A stretch of DNA of 49,764 nucleotides from contig JAEEHB010000018.1 in NCBI GenBank assembly GCA_016280595.1, positions 1 through 49,764 on the forward strand. Reading direction: 5' to 3'. This document shows, piece after piece, positions 1-7,636 of this stretch. The stretch's first letter is position 1, and each line of letters begins with the position of its first letter. This DNA is from Clostridiaceae bacterium (GTDB lineage: Bacteria > Bacillota > Clostridia > Oscillospirales > Acutalibacteraceae). A model generated the notes under the pieces. That model ran no database searches. It was not told the DNA's origin and saw only the letters and a program-made list of their open reading frames with translations. Both the position numbers and the translations under genes were made by a program.

Positions 1-104
1 TGAAATCCATAAGCTTTGATGACACATTTATGGAAAACGGTATCGGGGAAAAAGTGCCCAAAACAGCCACTCTTGATATAAATTCAAACGGTTCGATATC
101 TTAA
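1..104 (+). CDS. C-terminal end of an unidentified protein (partial)
   Basis: Reading from base 3 gives 33 codons in frame, ending with TAA at 102-104. The last residues read DINSNGSIS. A strong hairpin follows a few bases later, as expected at the end of a gene. The gene begins before the window, so no family can be named. It lies on the element side of the tRNA-Ser scar at 1087 and so is probably cargo of the integrated element; that is inferred from position only. Confidence 0.5.
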   Translation, partial: KSISFDDTFMENGIGEKVPKTATLDINSNGSIS

Positions 105-112
105 ATATCAGC

Positions 113-144
113 AGCGGCTCTCAATTGAGGGCCGCTACTCTTTT
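113..144. terminator. bidirectional rho-independent terminator
   Basis: A 24-base near-perfect palindrome (113-136, arms AGCGGCTCTCAA and TTGAGGGCCGCT, one G-T pair) is followed by CTCTTTT. It lies between the convergent partial gene ending at 104 and the minus-strand gene ending at 166, and can serve both. Confidence 0.7.
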
Positions 145-165
145 CAGATACCTATTCGACTATCT

Positions 166-801
166 TTATTTTCCTGTTCTTGAGAGGTTATATATCTCCC
201 AGAGCACAGTGAAGTGCTTTTGAGATTTTTTGATGATGGACTTGTTGTAGTAATCGGAAACAAGGAAGTTGATGAGATACTCTTTCGGCACTACATATTT
301 CTGCGGAAGAGCAATAGCGCGGAGTTTCTTTTCATTCACCCAGCTTGTGACAGTACGTGGGCAATAGCCTGTAAACGCGGCGACTTCCTTGGAAAGTAAA
401 ACCTCTTTATAATTTGCAAGCTTGTCGGCGTAATAATACCTTGCTGTCAACTCATCAAACTCAGGCGGCATAAAGTTAATGCTATTATTATGGTCCACAC
501 TAAACGAGCTTCCGAATTTCTTCTTTCGCTCAGACTTATCCATACGCTTATACCAGTTATCGGGTGCTTTGTATTTAGCAGGGTTGTCGATATAATTTGC
601 CAGCCATTCAAGAACATCCGCCTTTTTGATTATATAGCATCGTGTTTTCTTACCGGTATACTCGCAGGGAATGAATCCGCTTCTGAGCAGCCACTCCGCT
701 TTTTTCTTGGAGATGTGGCAGAGTTTATACATCTGCTCCTTGGTGATTGTCTCTGGATAGTTGTTGAATTCTTCAAAGGAAACTGCTTTTGATGTTTTCA
801 T
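166..801 (-). CDS. excisionase-like helix-turn-helix protein of an integrated element
   Basis: 211 aa, no signal peptide or membrane segment. Two regions look like MerR/excisionase-type winged HTH modules: residues about 18-70 (ITKEQMYKLCHISKKKAEWL, then a CYIIKKADVLEWL helix) and about 130-180 (LSKEVAAFTGYCPRTVTSWV, then KYVVPKEYLINFL). This 'choose a helix, then a Y/V-x-K-x-x-L-x-x-F' layout is typical of DNA-binding proteins of conjugative and integrative elements. The ATG at 801 has an AGGAG site. The gene sits about 290 bp from a truncated tRNA-Ser that looks like an att site, with five GCGAGAAA boxes between, so a directionality factor or element regulator is the best guess. No integrase is visible in the window. 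The function is inferred from fold and context. Confidence 0.6.
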   Translation of the reverse strand: MKTSKAVSFEEFNNYPETITKEQMYKLCHISKKKAEWLLRSGFIPCEYTGKKTRCYIIKKADVLEWLANYIDNPAKYKAPDNWYKRMDKSERKKKFGSSFSVDHNNSINFMPPEFDELTARYYYADKLANYKEVLLSKEVAAFTGYCPRTVTSWVNEKKLRAIALPQKYVVPKEYLINFLVSDYYNKSIIKKSQKHFTVLWEIYNLSRTGK

Positions 802-875
802 AATTAAGTTCTCCTGAACATAAATTCAAACCGGAGCGAATAATAATATTCAGGAAATGTCCGAAAACAGCCTTT

Positions 876-931
876 TTTCTCGCATGTTTTCTCGCGAACG
901 TGCGAGAAATGCGAGAAAATTACGCGAGAAA
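876..931. repeat. cluster of five GCGAGAAA boxes (two inverted, three direct)
   Basis: TTTCTCGC occurs at 876-883 and 888-895, and its complement GCGAGAAA at 902-909, 911-918 and 924-931. Five exact 8-mers in 56 bp, arranged head-to-head, lie between the HTH gene and the tRNA-Ser scar. This is the arrangement expected of recombinase/excisionase arm sites or of an operator for the adjacent HTH protein. The binding protein is inferred. Confidence 0.65.
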
Positions 932-1086
932 GGGTCAAAATGGTGCTTTATTCGAACTGTCAAGGGTTTTCGGGCTTTGAAAAGTGCAAATTCCGAATGC
1001 CTTGAAAAATAAGAGCGCATGACACTTCGGACGAAACGTCCACTACCAACCTTGAAGTGTTCAGAAACAACCAACCTGTGATACGA

Positions 1087-1144
1087 CTCGAAATGCCGTG
1101 TTCCGTAACAGGAACCTAGGGTTCGAATCCCTAACCCTCCGCCA
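1087..1144 (+). other. truncated tRNA-Ser(CGA) 3' half: attachment-site scar
   Basis: The sequence starts in the anticodon loop (CTCGAAA, anticodon CGA at 1089-1091). It continues through the 3' anticodon stem, a long variable arm of serine type, a complete T-arm (TAGGG-TTCGAAT-CCCTA), the 3' acceptor strand ACCCTCC, discriminator G and CCA. The 5' half is missing: no GGAGGGT acceptor strand or D-arm lies upstream, and the bases before the loop cannot pair with the 3' anticodon stem. Tyrosine recombinases commonly use tRNA anticodon or T loops as attB and leave such 3' copies at element ends. This is not a functional tRNA gene here. Confidence 0.75.
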
Positions 1145-1155
1145 AAAGAAAAAAG

Positions 1156-1183
1156 CAGGTGCTCAGAGAGCGCCTGTTTTTTT
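1156..1183 (+). terminator. terminator after tRNA-Ser remnant
   Basis: Stem CAGGTGCTC/GAGCGCCTG (one G-T pair) with an AGA loop, followed by seven T. It begins 11 bases after the CCA end and is probably the native tRNA terminator carried along in the duplicated att segment. Confidence 0.75.
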
Positions 1184-1344
1184 GTTTGATAAAGGGATTA
1201 TGAAACCTAGGGGCTGAAAAAAACGGGGTCCCCGAAAAGTCCTGAAGACTTTTTGGGGAAAGAAGGAACGGCGGAGCGGATGAGTTTTCGTGCAAAAAGT
1301 TTTTTCAAAGCACGGAAACTATTAAGCGAAGCCCGTGACGACGC

Positions 1345-1369
1345 GGTTCGAATCCCTAACTCTCCGCCA
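1345..1369 (+). other. second, shorter tRNA-Ser 3' remnant
   Basis: GGTTCGAATCCCTAA followed by CTCTCCGCCA repeats the T-loop and acceptor end of the 1087-1144 remnant with one acceptor difference (ACTCTCC against ACCCTCC). The 5' strand of the T-stem is already degraded (GCGG, not TAGGG) and no matching GGAGAGT lies upstream. It is either a relic of an older integration or the end of a decayed second tRNA-Ser gene. Confidence 0.55.
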
Positions 1370-1378
1370 AAACAAAAA

Positions 1379-1407
1379 CAGGCATCCGAAAAGGATGCCT
1401 GTTTTTT
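1379..1407. terminator. bidirectional terminator
   Basis: Perfect stem CAGGCATCC/GGATGCCTG with a GAAAA-type loop. Six T follow on the plus strand and TTTTTGTTTT follows on the minus strand. It can end the tRNA remnant transcript and the minus-strand gene whose stop is at 1427. Confidence 0.8.
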
Positions 1408-1426
1408 ATGTTTAATATAGATTATA

Positions 1427-1741
1427 TCAATCAATTTTTATCGACACATACAAATCGATGCCGATGAAACTGAACGCTGTCCAGATGAGGTTGTGGACGA
1501 AGGTTACGAGCTTGCCCCAGAAGGTGTCGCCGTGATATTTATGGTCGAGTTTGCAGATGTTTGTAGGCGTATAAACGGGTTTGATTGTGATATTGCCGGC
1601 GCCGAGTTCATACTCTTCCCACGCGCCTTCATATCCCTCTTTTGCGGGCACTTCGGGTTCATCGAGTTTTTCTGTATTCACGGTGTAGGCCGCCGTGCCG
1701 ATTACATTGCCGTTTTCGTCAACGAAGGTTGCCGTGTATTC
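1427..1741 (-). repeat. 315 bp near-identical repeat, copy 1 (3' end of gene)
   Basis: The last 315 bases of this gene and of the next (4536-4851) are almost the same at the DNA level, from the EYTATFVDENG codons to the stop. The two proteins differ upstream of it. This suggests recent duplication or gene conversion of one exchangeable C-terminal cassette. Confidence 0.8.
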
Positions 1742-4354
1742 TATCGGCACGGGCGTGAAACTCGCGGTATAGGTTGCGTTATCGTTTGCCGCGGCTATAT
1801 CCGGAGTCCACTTGTCAAACTCGTAGGTGAACCATTCGTCTTTTTCCTTCGTCGGTGTTTCGCCCGTGTATCCGGGAGTTGTGCCCAGGGCGACCGCGCT
1901 GCTCTGAAGCTCTTTGCCGTCTTCATTTACGAATTTAACAACCGGGTTTACGGTCAGTATTCCGTCCTCTTCAACCTCAAATGTTACATCAAATTTCGTG
2001 TTGGTGTTTGTGAACTGACCTGCGTCAAGGCCCATGCTTTCGGTGCCGGGCTCTGTGCGCTTCGCTTCGGCTGTGCCGCTGAAAGAGATATCGTTTTCAA
2101 CATCATAGAATTCATTATCTGCCGTTGCCGTGTAGCCGGAAGCGATATGCTCACTGCCGTCATAGTCCGCTTCCGCACTGTTGCCTTTGACGGTGACTGT
2201 TACCGTAGGCGCAAGTATTTTCTGGTAGCCGTCCGTGACATCAAATGTTACATCAAAGTTCGCGTTTTTGTTTACAAACTGAGAATCGGTAAGACCCATG
2301 TATGTTGTTCCCGCGTCGGTGCGGCTTGCCTTTGCAGTGCCGGTGAAATTGAAATAAAGAGTTTCGCCACTGCATTTGTAAAGCGGGTCGGAGGATTCGG
2401 CAATAAAATCCGATACGATGTGTTCTTCGCCGTCATAGGGCGTTGAATTATGCATGCCCGTGATTGTGACCGTTACCTTGCGCGGTGTAATTGAAAGTTT
2501 GCCGTTTTCCGTTGTTACGAGGTAATTGCCCACTTTGTAAGATTGACTCGCGGCATCCCAGATGTCCGTCGTCAGGCTTGTGCCGTCCACTTTGGCTATG
2601 ACATTAAATTTTGTGCCCGCATTTATAACGGTGCTGCCTTCTGTCATTACAACCGTGAAGGTATGAGTGTCGTTCTCTTCAAGAGCCGATGCGGTAAAAC
2701 CGCTCTCTGTAAGAGCCGAACCGTCATATACCTTTGAATTGCTCCCGGCGGTTATGGTGACAGCTTTAGGAGAAACACTGAACGGGACTTCCACCGAAGC
2801 GCTGCTGTATGTGCCGTCGCCTGAGTAGGAGGCAAGCACGGAATGGCTGCCTGCGTTTACGGATGTGCCCTTTATTACATAAACCGCCTTTCCGTTTTCA
2901 ACCGTAACGGCCGTGCCTGTGTCCACGGCGTCAAGGGAGAAGGTCACGGTTTCGGTCGCGTTTTCGGGCAGATTTGCCGTGATTGTGATATTCTCGCCGT
3001 AAACGGGGTTTTCATCCGAAACCGAAACGCCGAGAGTTGGCGTTGCTTTTTCAATATTCAGAGAAACTGCCGGAGATGTTGCGCTCTTGTATTTTCCGTC
3101 TCCGTCATAAACGGCAAATACGGTATGACTGCCGCCGGCGATTCCGCCAAGCGCATAGCTTGCTGCGCCGTTTGACACCGTACATTCCCCGAGCAGTGTA
3201 TCGCCGTCAATAAAGAAATACACCTTGCCTTCCGCATCGGAAGGAAGAGTCACGGTTACGATCGGGGTTTCGCCTTGTTCATAATCTCCGCCTTCTATCT
3301 CAATATCAATGTTCTCATAAAGCGGAGCGAAAGCCGTGCCGCTCTTTATTTCCTTCAGCTTTAACGCGGGAACAATGCCCGTTTCCGTCAGGTAAACATA
3401 GTTGTAATAATATGCCTGCCCGCCGGGTTTAATCAGGCTTGCGCCGTCGGAGTTGCTACCGGGAGAGCGCAGCCACCAGCAAACGCTGTGCTCATCGGTT
3501 TCATAAATGCCCTGGCATTCGGCATAGGCGGTTGCGGAAACCGATTTGGCGGGGTCGGCTTCGTCCGGCGAGGATTTAAAGCCGTAGCCGCTGTTTGTGG
3601 CTTCGCCGAATGAGAGCAGGAACACTTTGTCATTCGTTGAGTCCGAATCATAAGCGGAGTTATATGATGAGCTGTTATCAAGACTGCCGGAAAAACTGAT
3701 ATTGTCCTTCTGCTCCGCGGTAAAAGCGGTGTTGTAAAAATCATCGTTCAGCCACTTCCTGATGCTGCTGTTTTTGTAATCGCTTGCAAAACAGGTTGCT
3801 TCGGAGTCGCCCCATTTCTTGCCGCCGAGAGTATAAACAAAGTTGTTATACGCCTGGCTGTCTATTGCGCTTGTGCACATAACAAGGCCGCTTTCCGGGT
3901 CAAGCACGCGCCACTCAACGGGCTCAAATTTAAAATAATAAACTGTATTAACTGCGTAGCCGTACTCATCCATATAGGAATAATCGGCATCGTGCGTGAG
4001 GCCCGTTGCGCGCGGGCGAAGCTCAGAGAAGGACACTGCGCGGTATTTTGCTCCTTCCAGGAAAAAATCCGCATATTTCATATAATCGCCGGGCGCCATT
4101 GTGCCGTTGCTCCAGCCGGTGGCGCCGCCCGTGCCGCTGTAATAGTTGAAGCTTTTCCACTCAGCGCCTTCGGCGGCCTGAGAAAGCGCGGCTGTTGATT
4201 CGACCCTGCTCTGCGGATAAGTGCCGAACTTAACAGTGTCGCCCACTGTGTAACTGCCCGTGTCCGCGCCTGCGGAAAAAGCGGCAATCATAACCGTGCC
4301 GAGCACGAGCATAAGCGAGAGAAGAAGGGATAAAATCTTCTTTGTCATCTTCAT
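1427..4354 (-). CDS. large secreted protein: DUF6273, Ig-like and MBG repeats, C-terminal Cys/HG module
   Basis: 975 aa. Residues 1-31 are a signal peptide (KK, hydrophobic core, AFSAGA). Residues about 35-345 match DUF6273 (VKFGTYPQSRVEST; VYYFKFEPVEWRVLD; WLNDDFYNTAFTAEQ). Two bacterial Ig-like domains follow (each with AGSHxVxAxYxGDGxYxSA), then three MBG/YDG-type repeats (ITAGSNSKVYDGSALTESGF and relatives), an InlB-like repeat, a FVDENGNVIG segment and a 44-residue tail that starts NICKLDHKYHGDTFWGK. The tail recurs in 4536-5918 and, diverged, in 44698-46578. There is no LPxTG. The ATG at 4354 has GGAGG seven bases upstream. Presumably a cell-surface or secreted adhesin/binding protein; the ligand is unknown. 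Confidence 0.85.
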   Translation of the reverse strand: MKMTKKILSLLLSLMLVLGTVMIAAFSAGADTGSYTVGDTVKFGTYPQSRVESTAALSQAAEGAEWKSFNYYSGTGGATGWSNGTMAPGDYMKYADFFLEGAKYRAVSFSELRPRATGLTHDADYSYMDEYGYAVNTVYYFKFEPVEWRVLDPESGLVMCTSAIDSQAYNNFVYTLGGKKWGDSEATCFASDYKNSSIRKWLNDDFYNTAFTAEQKDNISFSGSLDNSSSYNSAYDSDSTNDKVFLLSFGEATNSGYGFKSSPDEADPAKSVSATAYAECQGIYETDEHSVCWWLRSPGSNSDGASLIKPGGQAYYYNYVYLTETGIVPALKLKEIKSGTAFAPLYENIDIEIEGGDYEQGETPIVTVTLPSDAEGKVYFFIDGDTLLGECTVSNGAASYALGGIAGGSHTVFAVYDGDGKYKSATSPAVSLNIEKATPTLGVSVSDENPVYGENITITANLPENATETVTFSLDAVDTGTAVTVENGKAVYVIKGTSVNAGSHSVLASYSGDGTYSSASVEVPFSVSPKAVTITAGSNSKVYDGSALTESGFTASALEENDTHTFTVVMTEGSTVINAGTKFNVIAKVDGTSLTTDIWDAASQSYKVGNYLVTTENGKLSITPRKVTVTITGMHNSTPYDGEEHIVSDFIAESSDPLYKCSGETLYFNFTGTAKASRTDAGTTYMGLTDSQFVNKNANFDVTFDVTDGYQKILAPTVTVTVKGNSAEADYDGSEHIASGYTATADNEFYDVENDISFSGTAEAKRTEPGTESMGLDAGQFTNTNTKFDVTFEVEEDGILTVNPVVKFVNEDGKELQSSAVALGTTPGYTGETPTKEKDEWFTYEFDKWTPDIAAANDNATYTASFTPVPIEYTATFVDENGNVIGTAAYTVNTEKLDEPEVPAKEGYEGAWEEYELGAGNITIKPVYTPTNICKLDHKYHGDTFWGKLVTFVHNLIWTAFSFIGIDLYVSIKID

Positions 4355-4504
4355 AATTATTCCTCCAATAGAGTTTTTATGAAATGCTTAATGTATATTT
4401 TTCCATATTCGACTTAAATCTTTGTGAGTAAATTTCTTTTAGTGTTTCTTATTTCTTGTAAATGGCTGCTTTTTTGGCAATTATTGAATTATGAAGTTCG
4501 GGAA

Positions 4505-4541
4505 TAAAAATGCAACTCGATTGATAAACCGCTTATCAATC
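4505..4541 (-). terminator. terminator overlapping the stop of the 4536 gene
   Basis: GATTGATAA/TTATCAATC hairpin (4519-4541) includes the TGA stop codon. On the minus strand it is followed by GAGTTGCATTTTTATT. The T-run starts about nine bases after the stem, so efficiency is uncertain. Confidence 0.45.
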
Positions 4542-4851
4542 CACTTTTATTGACACATACAAATCTATGCCGAGGAAGCTGAAGGCGGTCCAGATGAGGT
4601 TGTGGACGAAGGTTACGAGTTTGCCCCAGAATGTGTCGCCGTGGTATTCATGGTCGAGTTTGCAGATGTTGGCGGGAGTATAGACCGGCTTCACGGTGAT
4701 GCCTTCGGGCGTCAGTTCATATTCTTCCCATGCGCCGTCGTAGCCCTCTTTTGCGGGGACTTCGGGCTCGTCAAGTTTTTCTGTATTCACGGTGTAGGCC
4801 GCCGTGCCGATTACATTGCCGTTTTCGTCAACGAAGGTTGCTGTGTATTCA
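4536..4851 (-). repeat. 315 bp near-identical repeat, copy 2
   Basis: Partner of 1427-1741. It encodes the same FVDENGNVIG segment and the tail beginning NICKLDHEYHGDTFWGK. Most differences from copy 1 are synonymous or conservative (I/L, I/V, K/E), suggesting selection on the protein module. Confidence 0.8.
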
Positions 4852-5918
4852 TTCGCGGTGAATAACGCGTTGAAGGTCAGGTCTTTCGCAGGCATTGTTT
4901 CGGGAATACCGGGATCCCAGCCGGTAAAGGTGTAATAATCCTTTACGGGATCTTCCGGTGCCTTTATTTCACTGTCAAAGGGGACTTTTTCGGTTTTGTA
5001 TTCTTCACCGCCGGACATCCAGGTTACGTTAAATTCGTTTGCAATCCACTGCGCATAAAGATTGATGTCACCGGAAGTGCCTTCGGGAATTGATGTGAAG
5101 GCATCGCCCGAAAAATCTTCGGACTCATACCATCCGCCGAATGTGTAGTTCTCCCTTTCGGGCTCAGGCAGTTCAACGGGGAGATCATCCGGCATAAAGT
5201 TTGTTACGGCGGAATCGTGCAGAACGCCGCCGTTGAGATTATAATTTACAGTCGGAACATGGACGGTAAATGTATTTGAATAATAGAGTTCTGATACGTC
5301 GGGGTTGGTTTCAATGTGGATTCTGTAAACACCGCCGTCGGAAGCAGTCATCACATGGTTATCATCAACGATTTCCCAACTGTCACCGTTTTGCTTTTCG
5401 ACTATACGCTTGGTTACGCTTGAGCCGTTTGTCCAGGATATTCCGCTTACCACAGATACATCATACATATCAACTGCTTTACTGAGCAGAGTGCAGTCAA
5501 CAGTATCAGGCATATTAAGTTCGGGCTTCGTAAGAGTTATCATTTCATCAGAGCGCACAGTTTTTTCGCCTTCATAGTTCACCGCTTTGATTGCGAGGCT
5601 GAGCGTTTTGCCGTAATCGGCAGAAGTAAGACCGAAGACATTTTTATCCAACATCAGGAAATATGTCCTCACGCTTTCAACGGAAGCAGACGGTGTTACC
5701 GAGATTGAATGCGCTTCACCGTCGACATACAGTGTAATCTCAAGCAATGTGTTATGATCCGATTTGTAAGTATAATATGCGCCTCTTCCGTCCTGCTGAA
5801 GAGTTACTTCGGTCAGCGAGGGGGCGTCTGCATAAGCAGCAGGGCTGCAGACAGCAACAGCACCTAGCGCAAGCATCAGCGAAAGAATAACGGATAAAAG
5901 TTTTTTACCTGTTTTCAT
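4536..5918 (-). CDS. secreted InlB-repeat protein with shared C-terminal Cys/HG module
   Basis: 460 aa from the ATG at 5918, which has GGGAGG eight bases upstream. An in-frame TTG at 5933 lies inside that site and is unlikely to be used. The signal peptide is residues 1-31 (cleavage near AYA-DAPS). The middle region (about 32-220) is unclassified beta-rich sequence. Residues about 225-355 are Listeria-Bacteroides (InlB B-type) repeats: VNYNLNGGV..FGGWYES..LYAQW, then FTGWDPGIPETM..FNALF. The FVDENGNVIG segment and the NICKLDHEYHGDTFWGK tail follow. The same tail in the neighbour points to a shared export or anchoring route. Role: surface or secreted binding protein, partner unknown. Confidence 0.8.
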   Translation of the reverse strand: MKTGKKLLSVILSLMLALGAVAVCSPAAYADAPSLTEVTLQQDGRGAYYTYKSDHNTLLEITLYVDGEAHSISVTPSASVESVRTYFLMLDKNVFGLTSADYGKTLSLAIKAVNYEGEKTVRSDEMITLTKPELNMPDTVDCTLLSKAVDMYDVSVVSGISWTNGSSVTKRIVEKQNGDSWEIVDDNHVMTASDGGVYRIHIETNPDVSELYYSNTFTVHVPTVNYNLNGGVLHDSAVTNFMPDDLPVELPEPERENYTFGGWYESEDFSGDAFTSIPEGTSGDINLYAQWIANEFNVTWMSGGEEYKTEKVPFDSEIKAPEDPVKDYYTFTGWDPGIPETMPAKDLTFNALFTANEYTATFVDENGNVIGTAAYTVNTEKLDEPEVPAKEGYDGAWEEYELTPEGITVKPVYTPANICKLDHEYHGDTFWGKLVTFVHNLIWTAFSFLGIDLYVSIKVD

Positions 5919-5960
5919 AAGTTTACCTCCCAATCGTTTTCAAGAATGGCTTATTTATAT

Positions 5961-5990
5961 ATTTTATCATACCGATATGTCTGAATACAA
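5961..5990 (-). promoter_or_regulatory. sigma-A-like promoter of the 4536-5918 gene
   Basis: On the minus strand: TTGTAT, 18-base spacer, TAAAAT preceded by TGA (extended -10). It would give a leader of about 40 bases before the ATG at 5918. Confidence 0.5.
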
Positions 5991-6077
5991 TAATTATTTT
6001 ATAAATCAACCTGCCAAGAGTGAATATGAATCGGAGAAAAAATCGCGCCTGAATGAATAACAGGCGTCAATAAAACA

Positions 6078-6106
6078 TTTACTTTATAAATTCCGGATGC
6101 TATAAT
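6078..6106 (+). promoter_or_regulatory. sigma-A-like promoter of the GH28-like gene
   Basis: TTTACT, 17-base spacer, TATAAT preceded by TGC (extended -10). The predicted start near 6113 leaves a very short leader before the SD at 6121. A CGCCTG/CAGGCG hairpin lies just upstream (6046-6066). Confidence 0.6.
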
Positions 6107-6131
6107 TTAAGAAAAAATGCCGGAGGGCAAT

Positions 6132-7631
6132 ATGAATATCAATGTTTGTTCTTTTCCGTATAACGCTTCGGGTGACGGAAAAGCCGATGACCGCGAAGCA
6201 ATCCAGCGCGCGATAGATTTCGTTCATAAAAACGGCGGCGGCACGGTAAAGCTTGACGCCGGGAAAACGTTCAAAGTAACGTCGATAGTTATCAGAAGCG
6301 GCGTCACGCTTCATTTTGAAGACGGAGCGGTTCTTCAGCAGGCGGCGGGCAGCGAAGGCTATTATAAACCCGCCGGCGAAAAGTATGAAAAATATGTCCC
6401 CTCTCCCGGGCACAACTTCTCCGGTGAAATCAAGTGGAGCCACAACTGGTACAGGAATTATCCTTTTATCTTCGCTCCCGAGGGAAGCACGGATTTCGCG
6501 GTTACAGGCAACGGCACTCTGAGAATGAGCGAAGTGGAAGACCCGGAAACGCTCATCAAAATCTGCCCGATAGGGTTTTACAGATGCAGTAATTTCACAA
6601 TCAGCGACATCACAATCACAAACTATCACAGTTACGCGATGATGCCCTTCACGAGCAGCGACGGGCTTATAAAAAATGTAAAAATCAACAACTGGAGCCA
6701 CGGCAACGGCGACGGAATCTGCCTGATGAACTGCAAAAACATACGCATTACGGGCTGTGAGATGTTTACGGGCGACGACTCGGTATACATCTTCTCCTCA
6801 TACAGAGACCCGCGCAGGAGCGAATGGTGGAACAGCGACGAGCCGCAGGCAAGCGAAAACATTGAAATCGACCATAACGACCTTAAATCCAATCACTGCA
6901 AGGCCTTCGGTATGATACTGTGGGGCATAGAGTGCGATGACCTCGAAAAGGTCGAGGTAAGGAACGTTTATGTTCACGATAATCACATTGAAACGCTGGG
7001 CAACTGGCTGTGGAATCCGTATTCACAAAAAGGCGGCTTCCCTCCCGTGACCAATGTAAGATTTGAAAACAATGTGATAGACGGCATTGAGGCAAACTTC
7101 TTTGACACGCACATCAGCGATATGAATTATTTCCGCTCAATGAGCAGTTTTCAGAACGGAAATTTCGAAAACGGAAGATGCTTCTGGAGCATGAAAACTT
7201 CCGCCGGAGGCAAAGCCGGAGTTCACCGCGAAGAGAATAATTCATACGGCTTTATCGAAACCGCAGACGGCGGGAACGCGGCCCTTTATCAGGGGCTGTA
7301 TATCAAAACCGGAAAGCCCTGCCTTTTCAAGGCGGAGGTTATGTCAGACGGCGGCGAATTCAGTTTATTTGTAAGAAATCTCGACAGCGGCAATCTTATC
7401 GCCTCACTCCCCTTTCACAGCGGTCAGTGGGAAGAGAAGCTTCTCGGCTTCACAGTCGGCGAAAGCGGCAATTATCATATAGGAATTGAGAGCGGCGAAA
7501 ACTCCTGCGGCTGCGCAAAAATCAGAAACGCCGCGCTCGGTTACAGCGAAAACGCCACAGGCGATTATGAAGTGATATACGACAGAGGAAAAATGATTTA
7601 TAAGTATAACGAAAACCTGTTCAGGAGATGA
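6132..7631 (+). CDS. GH28-like right-handed beta-helix glycosidase
   Basis: 499 aa from the ATG at 6132, which has GGAGGG six bases upstream; an upstream in-frame ATG at 6117 overlaps that site. The N-terminus (FPYNASGDGKADDREAIQRA) is the classic start of pectate-lyase/GH28 beta-helix proteins. The coil region carries NGDGICL, TGDDSVYIFS and an HCKAFGMILWG segment, in the order of the GH28 catalytic motifs (N-D, D-D, GHG-like). Residues about 345-490 look like a jelly-roll carbohydrate-binding domain (NGNFENGRCFW..; GLYIKTGKPCLFKAEVMSDG). No signal peptide is seen, so it probably acts on imported oligosaccharides. The substrate (galacturonide, rhamnose- or xylose-containing glycan) cannot be told. 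It is followed five bases later by a GNAT gene. Confidence 0.75.
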   Translation: MNINVCSFPYNASGDGKADDREAIQRAIDFVHKNGGGTVKLDAGKTFKVTSIVIRSGVTLHFEDGAVLQQAAGSEGYYKPAGEKYEKYVPSPGHNFSGEIKWSHNWYRNYPFIFAPEGSTDFAVTGNGTLRMSEVEDPETLIKICPIGFYRCSNFTISDITITNYHSYAMMPFTSSDGLIKNVKINNWSHGNGDGICLMNCKNIRITGCEMFTGDDSVYIFSSYRDPRRSEWWNSDEPQASENIEIDHNDLKSNHCKAFGMILWGIECDDLEKVEVRNVYVHDNHIETLGNWLWNPYSQKGGFPPVTNVRFENNVIDGIEANFFDTHISDMNYFRSMSSFQNGNFENGRCFWSMKTSAGGKAGVHREENNSYGFIETADGGNAALYQGLYIKTGKPCLFKAEVMSDGGEFSLFVRNLDSGNLIASLPFHSGQWEEKLLGFTVGESGNYHIGIESGENSCGCAKIRNAALGYSENATGDYEVIYDRGKMIYKYNENLFRR

Positions 7632-7636
7632 GAAAT

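Noticed and set aside
850-1074. 74-codon minus-strand frame between the HTH gene and the tRNA scar
   Set aside because: It crosses the GCGAGAAA box cluster, has no SD, and codes for a basic, low-quality sequence with no family resemblance.
1081-1144. Complete tRNA-Ser gene
   Set aside because: The 5' acceptor strand, D-arm and 5' anticodon stem are missing; only the 3' half is present.
1493-2446. 317-codon plus-strand frame opposite the large secreted protein
   Set aside because: It is the reverse-strand shadow of repeat-rich coding DNA; the minus-strand gene has a signal peptide, SD and clear domains.
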